Assembly: GCF_000275845.1 (NCBI RefSeq)
Contig: NW_006766931.1
Coordinates: 157,952 to 191,647 of the forward strand
DNA: 33,696 bases
Reading direction: 5' to 3'
Source of the DNA: Dichomitus squalens LYAD-421 SS1
Lineage: Eukaryota; Basidiomycota; Agaricomycetes; Polyporales; Polyporaceae
The translations under genes were made by a program, and so were the position numbers. The notes under the pieces are model-generated. The model had not been told where the DNA came from and did not search any database. It saw only the letters and a program-made list of their open reading frames with translations. The first letter of the stretch is position 1; every line of letters starts with the position of its first letter. Positions 23,895 through 33,599 of the stretch are shown here, in pieces.

Positions 23895-26554
23895 CTAAAC
23901 ACCTTTGATCCCGAGGTCCTCGGCGATTATCATCGCTGCTTTCTCTCCGATGGTAATTGCAGTCGAGTAGGTATTCTGGAACCCATATCGGGGTAAGGCT
24001 CGGACAAGTTGGCTGTATTCACTTACCGTAGCGACGTTGGAGGGAGCAATAGACATGTCAGCGATCTTCAGGCCTTGAACACCGTAGACATTCAGCCGGG
24101 AGTCGACCACGCCGCCCTTGTCGTGAGGCTTCATAGCGCACGTTCCTAGCTGTCGGTATTCATTTATTGAGCCCCTCGCCCACAGCAAGCACACAGAGAA
24201 TATGCTCACCGAATGCCACGCTGTTTGAACTACAGAATGCCAGCGAAATTAGGTAGAGTCAACACGCAGTCCACTCGGAGATCGCATACCCTTTGACCTG
24301 ATGAAGTCGTCAAGAGCCCTCTCGTCCTCTGCGCTGTAAACGATGTCGACCGCATCGATGCTCACGGGCCGGACTGGAGCCTTAGGCACGGCGGCAGCGC
24401 TGCTCGCGGCAAACTTGGGGTGATCGGCCGCGATCTCGCCCCAGTAAGAATCCATGCGCCGCCCGTACTCGCGGCAGACTTTGTACATGTGTCGCATCAA
24501 CGCGAAGTCTTCCTTTCTGCAAAAGTCGTCACGAGCGAGGATGAATGCGGGAGACTATGGAGGAAGAGGGACAGAAAACGCACCGACTGCACACGCCGGA
24601 GTCGAAGTCGACAGGGGCGGTGACATCGTCCGCGGATGTGATATGCACAGAGCCGGTACCGGCAGGGTAGGTGAGGTACGCGAAGGTACAGTAGCATTTG
24701 TGGTCAGGCGGAGGTGGTGCCGTACCCACATACCTTGCAAAGTTATGGCACGACCCATAAGTATAACGTAGGCGTGAAGGAAGAGTCAAGGGAGCAATGC
24801 TTACTGCGAAATCATTCCGATGAAGAGGACGGGCTTGTCCGGGGACGGGGCGTAAAAGGACCTCCACAGGTCGGAGTCTGCGAAGTCGGGCCCTATTTTG
24901 TGCAGCTCTTCTGGCGAGGGGCGGTACTTCATCCCACCGTCGCAGCCGCTATGAAGGCAGTCGTGAGTTGGTGCTGCTTGGACAGAGTTGTAAGTGGAGA
25001 ACACGCGACGCTTACTTCGTTGCCATGAGACCCTTCCCATCCTTGCTCCATTGCGCAGACCATTCTGATGCATCGCGGGGTCATTATACCACGTTAGCAA
25101 AGCCTCTCTGTGGCAAAATGGTGCGTACTCTCAATTTCTCCAGGGTCGTTCCTCACGATGCCATCGATGGTTTCGGCGTCCTCACTTGCGTGGAAGTTGA
25201 GGAAGAACAGGTGATGATCTGTCAGGCAGCAGCGCAACTCAGCTCATGTCCTAAAGACTCAGTGCAAGGCGGAGTCGTTCTTACCATTGTAGTTCTCGCC
25301 AACCATAGGGAGGTTAACCTTCTGTTCGATGCCGTTGCGCTCGAGAACATCCTTCCGACCTATCCCGGAGCGCTCGAGGATAGCGGCTGAACCGAATGCC
25401 CCAGCGGACAAGACGACAAGCTGCTTTGATTGTGCAACACGGATTGTTCCATCCACGTCGGGAAAAACCTGGGCATTGCGCACAAACTCGACTCCAGTCG
25501 CCCTGCCGTCCCTGCACAGACCAGGATGCTTAAGGTGGTAGGGTGGATTGTACATAGCACCTACTCGATAATGACTTTCTTGACGAAATAGCCTGGAAGG
25601 AGATGAACGTTGGTCCCCGTCTTGAGGACCTGATAGAGGTAGTTATGCGCGACGTCGGACCGGTGGCCCGAATTTCCGTCGATCCACTTGGGCCAAAACT
25701 ATAAGTATGCATCCCACAATGTCAAGGTCAAGCCTGGAGGGACCGATGGGAAGAGAAGGCGAAGCCGAACCTCGTGACGGTTGACGTCGTCGACCATTCG
25801 GTTCGCGTCATCCACGATAACTCGTGTCTTATCGTACTTGGACACCGTCGCGATGTAGTCCTCCCCAACGTTGGTGCGCTTGCCGCCGTAGGACACCTTC
25901 AGAGGGCCACTGTACCCATGTGTGGGCCTGTTCGGGGCATTCTGGTACGTCTCCGCCTGCCAAAGGGTCCCGACGGGGAGAGCGAGTTTTATTGGGAGGC
26001 GCGTCACATGATCCGTATGCACGCACCTTCTTCATCAACGGCAACAGGTCGGCCCAGCTCCACCCAGGGTTGTCATACAGGCGCGCCCAGTCGTCGTAGT
26101 CGGACGCGGGAGCGCGGGTGTACATAGCGACTGCGCAGCACATCCTTCCAATTCAGAGGAAACTCCTCAAGACGCTCTACCGCATGGGAGATGCTCACAG
26201 TTCACGCTGGAGCCTCCCCCGACACACTGCCCACATTGCACAGCGAGCTCGCGGCCATTGAGGTGCTTGCTTGGCTTCGCGACGACGTTCCTGATAGTCT
26301 TGGAGCCGGGTTGCAGGTGCGTAAGGAAGCGGGCGGGCTGGGTATGCGAAAGGTCGTCCTGGGTGTGCGGCCCCGTCTCGAGGATGAGGATCCGTAAAGA
26401 CGGGTCGGCGGCTGCCAGGCGTCCGACGATTATCCCGGCGGTTGTCCCGCCTGCGAAGGAAGTCGTAAGTGCTAATCATGGATGAGACGATGTTCTCGAA
26501 CTCACCCCCGGCGAAAATGATGTCGTATTCGTCGAATAGCTGTGGGGTAGTCAT
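23895..26554 (-). CDS. aox: GMC oxidoreductase, alcohol (methanol) oxidase type
   Basis: Fourteen exons: 26554-26506, 26450-26199, 26130-26027, 25956-25771, 25698-25565, 25511-25285, 25218-25129, 25064-25016, 24948-24805, 24733-24584, 24516-24290, 24229-24210, 24149-24027, 23975-23895. They join without a stop to 611 residues. The N-terminus holds the FAD-binding GGGTTAG loop (16-22), then LILETG, GGGSSVNFAMYTRA and LSAGAFGSAAILERSGIG. The C-terminus has the catalytic pair: His543 in TAWHSLGTCAMKP and Asn586 in NTYSTAITIGEKAA. With RLNVYGVQGLKIADMS this resembles alcohol oxidases (AA3_3), which oxidise short primary alcohols such as methanol and release H2O2. No signal peptide is present. Known basidiomycete AOX proteins are about 650 residues; this one stops soon after the catalytic Asn (ends LGIKGV) and lacks their C-terminal extension. 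Several introns keep the frame only with less common donors (GTAGGT, GTTCGG). Confidence 0.9.
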
Positions 26555-26600
26555 TTCATGCAGTGCTGGGGGGATAGGGAGATAACGAGCCCTCACTGCT

Positions 26601-26608
26601 CATAAGTA
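26601..26608 (-). promoter_or_regulatory. Possible TATA element of the alcohol oxidase gene
   Basis: A weak AT-rich match on the minus strand about 50 bases before the ATG at 26554. The evidence is position only. Confidence 0.2.
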
Positions 26609-26611
26609 TAG

Positions 26612-27394
26612 TGTTCCTGTGAGAAAGAGATCTCGGGTGGCGCGCAGCGGGGAACCATGTCAAGAGATACTGGACGCCCTCCCCTGATCTAGTTGCCTGT
26701 ATTGGACGTCAGGTGCTCACTCCCTCGCTGCGCGGAAGCCCTCTTGGCACCGCTACAAGAATGAATGCCGAATAGTGCTGGACAATCCGAGTAAGCGTGC
26801 GATGGAAGCACCATCTCGCGGGGCTCTCGACGGCCTCCAATGAGTCCAGTGCGGATCCCATGGTGCGCCTGAGGGCAGGCATCAGAGCTAGGAGGTCCAC
26901 AGTCGTGCCATGTGAACAGGACGAGCGGAGGAGAGGGTCATGCATGTCTCAAACCATTTGCTATATAGTTTAGTACGCAGGGCTAATGTAGACAGGGAAG
27001 AACGCAAGCACAGTGGACAGAGTCCCATGGCCAGGGATGGCGTGTGGTGTGATGGTGAAAGCTCCATAGCTACAATATAGACTATATCACAGGGACTACC
27101 GTAAGCACACGTCGGCGTGATAGCGGAAAGACTCACGTGAAGAAATCGAAGTCTAGCAGCTGCGATATGTCCAGATGTGTATCGGGTATCCATTCCAGTC
27201 CGTGTGTCCTTCTATCCCAAGTGCGAAAGCCCGAGTCCGTGCCCCGGGAAGAACGATCAAAGAACCCCGCCTCGTAATGACGTCGCACCGTGCCCCTGCA
27301 TTGACTTCAGCATCAGCAACTGCTTCAGCAAAGACAAGGCTGGCGTTGGGGGCAAAGATCGCCTTCGTGCTCAAGCAGAATTTGGACACATACC
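26612..27394. other. Intergenic; may hold the last exon of the next gene
   Basis: No independent gene is supported. A likely GTATGT donor at 27394 and an acceptor before ~27285 on the minus strand suggest that a short final exon of the membrane-protein gene lies at about 27245-27285. The rest should be the promoter of the alcohol oxidase gene. Confidence 0.35.
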
Positions 27395-28104
27395 TCACTC
27401 GCCTGCGCCTGACCGCCCGCACCGTTCCGGAACGACGGCAACCACACGAGCACCTGGGGCACCGGGGTCGTCTGCGACTCCTGGCCCGGATCGAGCGACT
27501 TGGACGTCGTCGCCGACAGAGGCGAACCCGACGACGAGCACGAAGGCAGTCCGAGCGGCATCGCTGGTGGCGGCGGCGACGTCCTTTCCCCCTCCCGGTC
27601 TCGACCCGCCCTCGTCACGCTCTGCCTCTCGCTCAGGTCTTGCTCCTGCTCCTCTGCCCCGTCGCCCCCTTCCCTGTCCTTGTCCCTGCTACCACCGCTG
27701 TGCTGGCTCCCGCCCTTTTCGGACTCGGGCCCGTTGGCGAGGACCGCGACGGCCTTCCCCCGCGCCCGCGCCGTCCCGGCGATCGTGACGCGGCGCACCG
27801 GGTGCGCCCGAGCCTCTCTACGGCGGCCGCGCACGAACAGGCAGACCGCGGTCGCGCAGAGCGCGAGGAAGAGCGCGGCCCAGAGGAAAACGAGCACGAC
27901 GATCGGGTTCCAGAATGGCGTGATACCTGGGGCCTGCGACGGGCCTACCACAAACGCCGATATGGGCGGCGGCGCGGACACCGCCGACGCGCCTGCCGTC
28001 GGGACCACATTTGCGCTTCCGCTCGCGTTTGTGCTTGCACTGGAGCTTGCACTTGCGTTTGCATGGACGCTTGTGGTGGTCGACTTCCGATGGGCGGGCG
28101 CCAT
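27395..28104 (-). CDS. Ser-rich single-pass membrane protein, function unknown
   Basis: The frame starts at an ATG at 28104. Residues ~1-60 are rich in Ser, Thr and Ala. One strong membrane helix follows at ~66-90 (IVVLVFLWAALFLALCATAV), ending in basic residues (RGRRREAR), then a hydrophilic tail rich in Gly, Glu, Ser and Pro. This fits a type III or plasma-membrane protein with a short, probably O-glycosylated outer part and a cytoplasmic tail, a layout seen in fungal surface sensors. No enzymatic domain is seen. The coding exon probably ends at 27395 at the donor GAG|GTATGT, so the final residues are uncertain. Antisense ORFs over the same stretch are long but low in complexity. Confidence 0.5.
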
Positions 28105-28907
28105 GTCCTATCCTGCGCGGGCGAAGGTCGGCGGACGAGGAGCCCGGAGGGGGTCGAACGGAGGGCAGACGAGCAGCTACGAGGGCGGCGTGCTTCCCGT
28201 GTGCATTTCTTTTGAGGGACCGGCGGGGAGAGCCCGCTGCCCGCCCAGCCTCCACGGCGGCTAACAAACGCCTTGACCCCGATGGTGTTGATGATGCTGC
28301 GAGCCTGCGAATGCAGTCGTGATCAGGACTAGAAGTGGGATTGATGAATCCCATGGGCTTGCGTCACGCACGGCCCCGCCTCCGTGCGGAATACGGAGGA
28401 TATATAGAGATAACGCGGGCTAGGGGTGTACGTCATTTACACATATACTAACTCACTTACCGGACCCTGCGTGCAGGGGTCGTTCAGCCGGCGTGTCATC
28501 TGGAACGAACTCAAGGGCGGCACGCACCTTGGTCCTCTCTAACCTGTCTACGTATAACGCGTGAGTCAGATACCTGTTCGTGTTCAAGCCGCTGACATCA
28601 AGATTTGTCGAGATGGCGCGCGACACCACGCACGCGCTCGACGTTCAAAGAAAGGTGCGCTCAATCCATGCTACATTATGCGACGGACGTCCTGTACTGC
28701 CCATGCGATGCGAACGAGAGAGAAGGAATGAAATACCAACAACAATTTGTCCGTGTCGTGATCGTGATCGAGAGAGGGAGGGATATAAGTTGTGTGCCTG
28801 CATATCAACGCGACCAAAAACGAGTGAAACAGACGAGAACAGTCCAGACTACAGGGGACGACAAGGAAGGCGATCGAAGACGAAGACGAAGCAACATAAC
28901 GATACGG
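28105..28907. other. Intergenic, no gene seen
   Basis: This separates two minus-strand genes. A TATATAG-like string on both strands near 28399-28410 could be the core promoter of the membrane-protein gene, about 300 bases before its ATG. The rest probably includes the 3' untranslated region of the gene starting at 30156. Confidence 0.4.
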
Positions 28908-30156
28908 TCACTCGAACGGATTCGTGCGCCCGGCCTGTGTCCGAGACAGGGCAGGATGAGCGTCCGACGGCACAGAAAACGCACAAGTCAAAAAAGCGAC
29001 GCACCTGGTGGTCCCCACCGCGCTCGGGTCCCTCTCCGCATCCGCACAACCACTCATGCCACCACCTCACCGGCGGGAGGTCCTTCTCGACCTGCACCTG
29101 CGCCTGCCTATGTGTCTCCACGTCGTCCTGCGGTTGCGGTTCCGGCGACACAACCGGCTCCGGGGGCCGGTCTACATGTGCATGAGGGGCGTCCGGGTGT
29201 GGCGGCGGTACCTTGGGTGCGGGCAGGTCGAGCGGTTTAGGCGGGGGCGGCTGTCGCCTCGACTTCGTCCTCTGCACCTGCCCCGAGGCCGAGTTCTCGG
29301 CGTCCGGTTCGGCGAAGGACGAGGATGCCTCGAGCGTCGGCCGTCTGGGAACGTCGAGGGTCTGGGCCTGGCTCTTCTTTATGGGGCCGGACCGTGCAAT
29401 CTCGTCGGGCAGGGAGTCGCTCTCGGTCATGATGGCGGAATGGCCGGGGATGTTGAGCGACGTGCGGGAGGCGGAGGGGGTGTCGAACGGGTTCTCGGGC
29501 TCGGGGGTGGGCGGGGAGGACACGAGCTGCTCTGCGGTTGGGGGGTCGAGGTCTTCTAGGGGCACCGCTTCTGCGTCTCCGTCTCCGTCTCCGTCGCGGT
29601 CTGTCTTGGGAAGGGCGTGGTGCGAGCCGACGCCGCCGAGGGGCGCCTTGCGGGAGTCGCGCCGGAGGAGGTCGGCGAAGAAGGAGGGCGCGTTGTTCGC
29701 GACGCTGTCCCGGGTGGGCGTTGTGTGGTGCGAGAGGGACTCGCGCGCGGCTTTCCGTCGTTGGCGTTCGGCGATCTCCCACCGGCGGAGGTTCTGTGCG
29801 GGTGGTTGTCAGACGATACGGTGGGCGGCGCATATGCGCAAAGAACGTCGCGTAGAATACTCGACGGACATACGCACCTCTTGCACTCGTCTTGCTTCCG
29901 CCTCCTCCTCCTTGGTCGGGGGGTACCCCTCCGCCGGTCCATCGCGCTCCTCATCATCGTCTTCCTCGTCCTCATCCTCGTCTCTGGTAGCCCTCCGCTT
30001 CCCCTTCCGTCTAGAGTTCAGACCTGTTCGTAGATCAGCAGTCGAAGGTTCGTCGTCGTGCCAAGCCCTCCCGACATCCTCCTCAGGCCGTAGTATCTGC
30101 GGCTCCATAGTCGGAGATGGCGGGAGCGAAGGTAAGGGTTCGGGCGTGCTTGCCAT
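28908..30156 (-). CDS. Conserved-looking fungal protein, function unknown
   Basis: Three exons (30156-29878, 29793-29005, 28934-28908) keep frame and give 364 residues. The protein is hydrophilic and mostly disordered: an acidic run (RDEDEDEEDDDEERDG) near residue 60, a helical segment (EEEAEARRVQE NLRRWEIAERQRRK) across the first splice, an NAPSFFADLLRRDSRK block, a DGDGDGD run and Pro-rich segments. Order returns at the end, with VRWWHEWLCGCGEGPERGGDHQ, and the last exon supplies nine codons ending AGRTNPFE. I recall similar unassigned basidiomycete proteins with a W-x-CGC-x-GP motif near the C-terminus, but cannot confirm this here. The Cys pair and the NPFE ending (close to NPF endocytosis-type ligands) are the only hints of function. 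No signal peptide or membrane helix is seen. Confidence 0.65.
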
Positions 30157-30854
30157 GGCAGCGCCCTGCAGCAGGGGAGCAGTTCAATCTGGAGACAAGC
30201 TTGGACTGAGGTCGAAGCGTAGACTATCGGCCGTAAGAGGCGACGTGGAGGATCGAGAGTAGCCAGAAAAGCCGGAGAATAGTGCAGAGTAGGCGTGCGA
30301 GCGCAGTCGTCAACAGAAGCACAGCGATCTGCAGGGCGTGTGGGTGGCTCCGCAGCCTCGGCTTGGGAGCAAGTTCGTTCGCACTGGATTGTGAGTGTGC
30401 AAGTGGGACGTCAGAGAGAGTACGCAAGACCGACTGGGAGAGGTGTGCCGTGGCCCGTCGAGGCTGCTGCGAGTGTTCCCTGTGGCCCGTGGGCGTCGCC
30501 GCGCCGACAGCGCCACCGTCCGTCGCTACACCAAACGCACGCCACCTTTCACCCTCTTCTCCGGCCTGTGTGGAGTATGTACCGCGCTGTATGTATATCT
30601 CACTGCCCGCACAGAGCCCTACTCGACCGCGGATGGACGCGTATGGTACTCCTTCGATACCTTTCAGCCAGTCATTATGGCAAGAGTGAGCTCGGCCGAG
30701 GTTCACAAACAGGCCCGCGCGAAATGCTCCTTACGTGCGTCCTGCCATGTAGGGCGCGGTGAAATAGGTCCGCCAAGTAGATTGACGGGCTAAATAGCGC
30801 TGGGTCCCGGCGAGCTCGAGATTTACAGGGGTAAATGACAATCAATTACATCAG
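30157..30854. other. Intergenic, no gene seen
   Basis: Overlapping ORFs on both strands are low-quality and have no recognisable domains. The region should include the promoter of the gene starting at 30156 and ends at the retrotransposon remnant. Confidence 0.4.
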
Positions 30855-30943
30855 CGCTAAAATACTGTGAATAACGCATTAGAATGGTCAAATAGGTGTA
30901 AAGTACACCAGTTGAACGGATCTTTGGCAGAAGATCGGCGCTC

Positions 30944-33325
30944 ACAAAAGTCACACAGCCTGTCATTCGCATCCTCGGATACTTCCTCGACTCCACCCTG
31001 TCCTGGAAGCAGCACATCGCCTTCTGGGCGAACCGTGCCTCGACCACTGCCATCGCCACCCGCATGCTCGGCTCGTCGCTCCGGGGCTTGTCCCCGTTGC
31101 AACATTGCCGGCTCTACGTCTCCTGTGTCCTTCCTGTCCTTACGTACGGCTGCCAGATCTGGTACCGCCCGAAGGGTGCCAAGCATCTGGTCAAGCCCCT
31201 TAGTGTAGCTCAGAACATTTCTCTTCGCTGGATCACTGGCGCCTTCCGAATGACCCCGGTTGGCGCCCTTCATGCTCTCTCTGGGGTTCTCCCCGTTTCT
31301 ATTTACTGCGCAAAACTCCAACAGTCTTACCGTCTCCGCATACATACTTTACGCTCCTCCCACCCCGTTAAAGCCCTCTTCCCCTCGCTCTATCACGTCC
31401 ACAGCACCATTCCCACCTTTTCTTTTTACCCCCCCCTCCTTCCCCCCCGCGCTCCGGTCTTCCGGTCCGGCCTTGGCGCCGTTTCCTCCCTCCCTGCGCG
31501 TCCCGAGTTCCTTCCGCTCCCTCCCAACTTTCCCACCCCTCTTGCTTCCTTCCACCACAGTGTCACCCATGACTTCGACCCACTCGACCCGCTCTGCCGC
31601 CCCGGCGATCGCCTCATTGACCGCTTCCCAGACCGCATCACCCTCTACCTCGACCACCCGCCCAAAGCCTCCGAGGCCTTCCCGGAATGGCTCGACTCCA
31701 TCCTCCGCCCCCGCAACTCCTCCGCTCACCGCGACCCCGACACGCTCGTCATCTACACCGAAGGCAGCGCCTCGGACCGCACCCGCATCCGCCCCACCAC
31801 TGCCTCATTCACCGCATACTTCCCCAGCGACACACTCCTTCACCAGCACGCCGCCCCCGCCGGCTCTGGTTTCTCTTATACGGCTGAACTTACCGCTCTC
31901 CGCGACGCTATCGTCTACGCTGGGACTACGGTTCAGCCTCACATCTTTGTCTTCACAGACTCCTCCTCCGCAGCCTCCGGACTCTTCCATGTCCGTGATG
32001 GATCCCCTCTCCACCTTGAGGTATCCGCCACTCTCTACGACTGGCTCTCGGCCTCCGCCGACCATCACATCACCATCTCTTGGTGCCCTTCACACGTTGG
32101 CATCGACGGCAACGAAGCTGCTGACAAGCTCGCCCACGCCCTCCTCGATGACGTCATTGCGACCATCGACGAGTTCCCCGACACGTGGCTCGACCACTTC
32201 CCTCCCGCGACCGCCGAACGCCTCGCCCAGACCCACTACTCCACCGCCAAGCACTTCGTCCGGACTGATGCCTGGGACGCGTTCCAGATGCTCTCGCTCC
32301 TTCCGGATGGGGAAACCCCGGACCCCTCCTTTTTCGGCCACGACTATGTCATGTCGAAGGCCACTACCACGTTCCTTCCCAATCTCACGGGGTCCATCAT
32401 CAGACGCATGGGCAACCTCTCCATCACTTCCTACGCACGTACCGTCCGCGCGATCACCGGCCACGGTCCCTCCGGCACGTATCGCGCCCGCTTTCGCCCC
32501 AAGGCAGGGGAACCCACACTTTGCACATGTGGTTTCTCTGATCCTCCTCCCCTACAATCACACTACCACATCGCGTTTGAGTGCCCCGCGTACTACCGCG
32601 GCAACTTCGCACCCGCTCACCTCCTCGAGCTCGACCCTTTCCCCCTCATCCGGGCCTTCCTCCAAGTTAACCCCACGGCTTTCACGTTCGATGACCTCCC
32701 AGTCGCCCTCGGCGACGCTGCGCCCGACGAGCTTCCCCTCCCCCTCAGCCAGGCCATCAAGCGCCTCGCCGAGCTCTCCCTCCGTCACGAGGCCCTTTCC
32801 CGGCGCCTTTGGCGTGACTTCCCCCTCACGTGCCGCCAAGATGACCGCACGGCCATCGCCGCGCAGTTCCTTGAGCATGCGCACATTCGCCCTTTGCCCC
32901 GGGCGCTCCTCCCCCTACTGGACTTCGGTCACGAGTCCCTCCTCCCCCAGCGCTGCCGGCACGACCGGCGGCGCCTACTTGCGCGAGGCCACAAGTACAC
33001 CCCGTTCCGGATGCGGCCGGACGGATGGAAAGCCCGCAAGCTCCTACGACCGGATGGGCGACTATCCCGGTCTTATCCCCTCACCGTCACCGAACTAGCC
33101 GGGCGGATAGTTTGGCGACACTTCATTCTCCCCCCCTCGTCGTCGTCCTCCTCCTCGACGGCGACCACTTTTGTTACGGATGGGGACGGCGACTCCGGGT
33201 CGCCGTTGGCCATCAGCAAAAGTGTAAAAATCTTTTGCCGTATTGCCCGTTCAGGCAATACTCAGCGAGAGCGCGCAATATACGTCAGATCATGCGCTGT
33301 CATGGGTGGTCTTGCAATGTCGTAG
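30944..33325 (+). CDS. LINE ORF2 C-terminal fragment with RNase H
   Basis: The frame is open from about 30944, with the first ATG at 31064, to a stop at 33323-33325. It encodes about 790 residues of ORF2. The RNase H domain reads VIYTEGS (from ~31750), AELTALRDA (~31886), FTDSSSA (~31952) and WCPSHVGIDGNEAADKLAHA (~32081), the usual order D-E-D-H/D. The first catalytic Asp of the YTDGS motif is Glu (GAA at 31760-31762). Later, a CTCGF...HYHIAFECPAYY pattern near 32530-32600 resembles the CCHC-type motif found after RNase H in such elements. A Ser run follows near 33140. The ORF is long and nearly intact, which indicates a fairly recent insertion, but without the RT palm the copy cannot move by itself. 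Confidence 0.8.
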   Translation, partial: TKVTQPVIRILGYFLDSTLSWKQHIAFWANRASTTAIATRMLGSSLRGLSPLQHCRLYVSCVLPVLTYGCQIWYRPKGAKHLVKPLSVAQNISLRWITGAFRMTPVGALHALSGVLPVSIYCAKLQQSYRLRIHTLRSSHPVKALFPSLYHVHSTIPTFSFYPPLLPPRAPVFRSGLGAVSSLPARPEFLPLPPNFPTPLASFHHSVTHDFDPLDPLCRPGDRLIDRFPDRITLYLDHPPKASEAFPEWLDSILRPRNSSAHRDPDTLVIYTEGSASDRTRIRPTTASFTAYFPSDTLLHQHAAPAGSGFSYTAELTALRDAIVYAGTTVQPHIFVFTDSSSAASGLFHVRDGSPLHLEVSATLYDWLSASADHHITISWCPSHVGIDGNEAADKLAHALLDDVIATIDEFPDTWLDHFPPATAERLAQTHYSTAKHFVRTDAWDAFQMLSLLPDGETPDPSFFGHDYVMSKATTTFLPNLTGSIIRRMGNLSITSYARTVRAITGHGPSGTYRARFRPKAGEPTLCTCGFSDPPPLQSHYHIAFECPAYYRGNFAPAHLLELDPFPLIRAFLQVNPTAFTFDDLPVALGDAAPDELPLPLSQAIKRLAELSLRHEALSRRLWRDFPLTCRQDDRTAIAAQFLEHAHIRPLPRALLPLLDFGHESLLPQRCRHDRRRLLARGHKYTPFRMRPDGWKARKLLRPDGRLSRSYPLTVTELAGRIVWRHFILPPSSSSSSSTATTFVTDGDGDSGSPLAISKSVKIFCRIARSGNTQRERAIYVRSCAVMGGLAMS

Positions 33326-33340
33326 ATATATTGCAAGACC
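33308..33340. repeat. Perfect 11-bp hairpin inside a GCAAT-rich tail
   Basis: GGTCTTGCAAT (33308-33318) and ATTGCAAGACC (33330-33340) are perfect inverted repeats around an 11-base loop. They overlap the LINE stop codon. GCAAT occurs seven times between 33255 and 33390. Confidence 0.7.
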
Positions 33341-33450
33341 TTGCAATATCCCACAAGACCAGGCAATATCGGCAATACCGGGCAATATTGTTGAACAGGC
33401 GCTGGTTTACACAGCTTGCCTAATACAGCCGTCACAACATATAGAACGGC

Positions 33451-33535
33451 ACAGCCGGTTACTGCAATAACCGAGGCTGTACTACTCATGTGGTACACAC
33501 ACAGCTTCGCTGTGTACGCACTGCTTCTCTGTGCG
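33451..33535. repeat. Row of three short hairpins
   Basis: ACAGCCGGTTA (33451-33461) pairs with TAACC-GA-GGCTGT (33468-33480). ACACAGC-TTC-GCTGTGT spans 33499-33515. CGCAC and GTGCG (33517-33521 and 33531-33535) flank a 9-base loop. They sit between the LINE tail and the promoter at the right edge. Their role is unknown. Confidence 0.55.
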
Positions 33536-33591
33536 ACTGTGCATCCTGGGAATGTACTGTATAGTACTACGTAGCCACAGATGTACAGTAG

Positions 33592-33599
33592 TATATATA
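33592..33599 (+). promoter_or_regulatory. TATA box of a gene beyond the right edge
   Basis: TATATATA is followed by about 95 bases of pyrimidine-rich sequence without an ATG, as in fungal 5' untranslated leaders. The gene itself would start after the window ends. Confidence 0.5.

Larger units (their letters stand above)
30855..33400 (+). mobile_element. 5'-truncated non-LTR retrotransposon (LINE)
   Basis: The insertion retains only the 3' part of a LINE. It begins with a shifted scrap of reverse transcriptase (NALEWSNRCKVHQLN, from ~30867), then the RT C-terminal 'thumb' region (IRILGYFLDSTLSWKQHI, LPVLTYGCQIWY), an RNase H domain and a C-terminal region with a Cys/His motif. The endonuclease and RT palm are missing, as in the usual 5' truncation during target-primed insertion. 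Downstream of the ORF a GCAAT-rich stretch with a perfect hairpin probably forms the element's 3' end. No target-site duplication was identified. Confidence 0.8.

Noticed and set aside
25559..25570. In-frame TAG in the alcohol oxidase as a pseudogene sign
   Set aside because: Using the GTAGGT donor at 25564 removes it and joins VIIE to DGRATGVEF in frame.
27175..28215. 346-codon plus-strand ORF
   Set aside because: Arg-rich, low-complexity antisense shadow; the minus strand has a clean membrane helix and coherent composition.
29213..30262. 349-codon plus-strand ORF
   Set aside because: Antisense to the three-exon minus-strand gene, which keeps frame through good splice sites and has ordered motifs.
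31260..33098. 612-codon ORF overlapping the LINE ORF in another frame
   Set aside because: It is made of Ser/Pro/Thr from GC-rich codons read out of frame, while the other frame has clear RNase H motifs.
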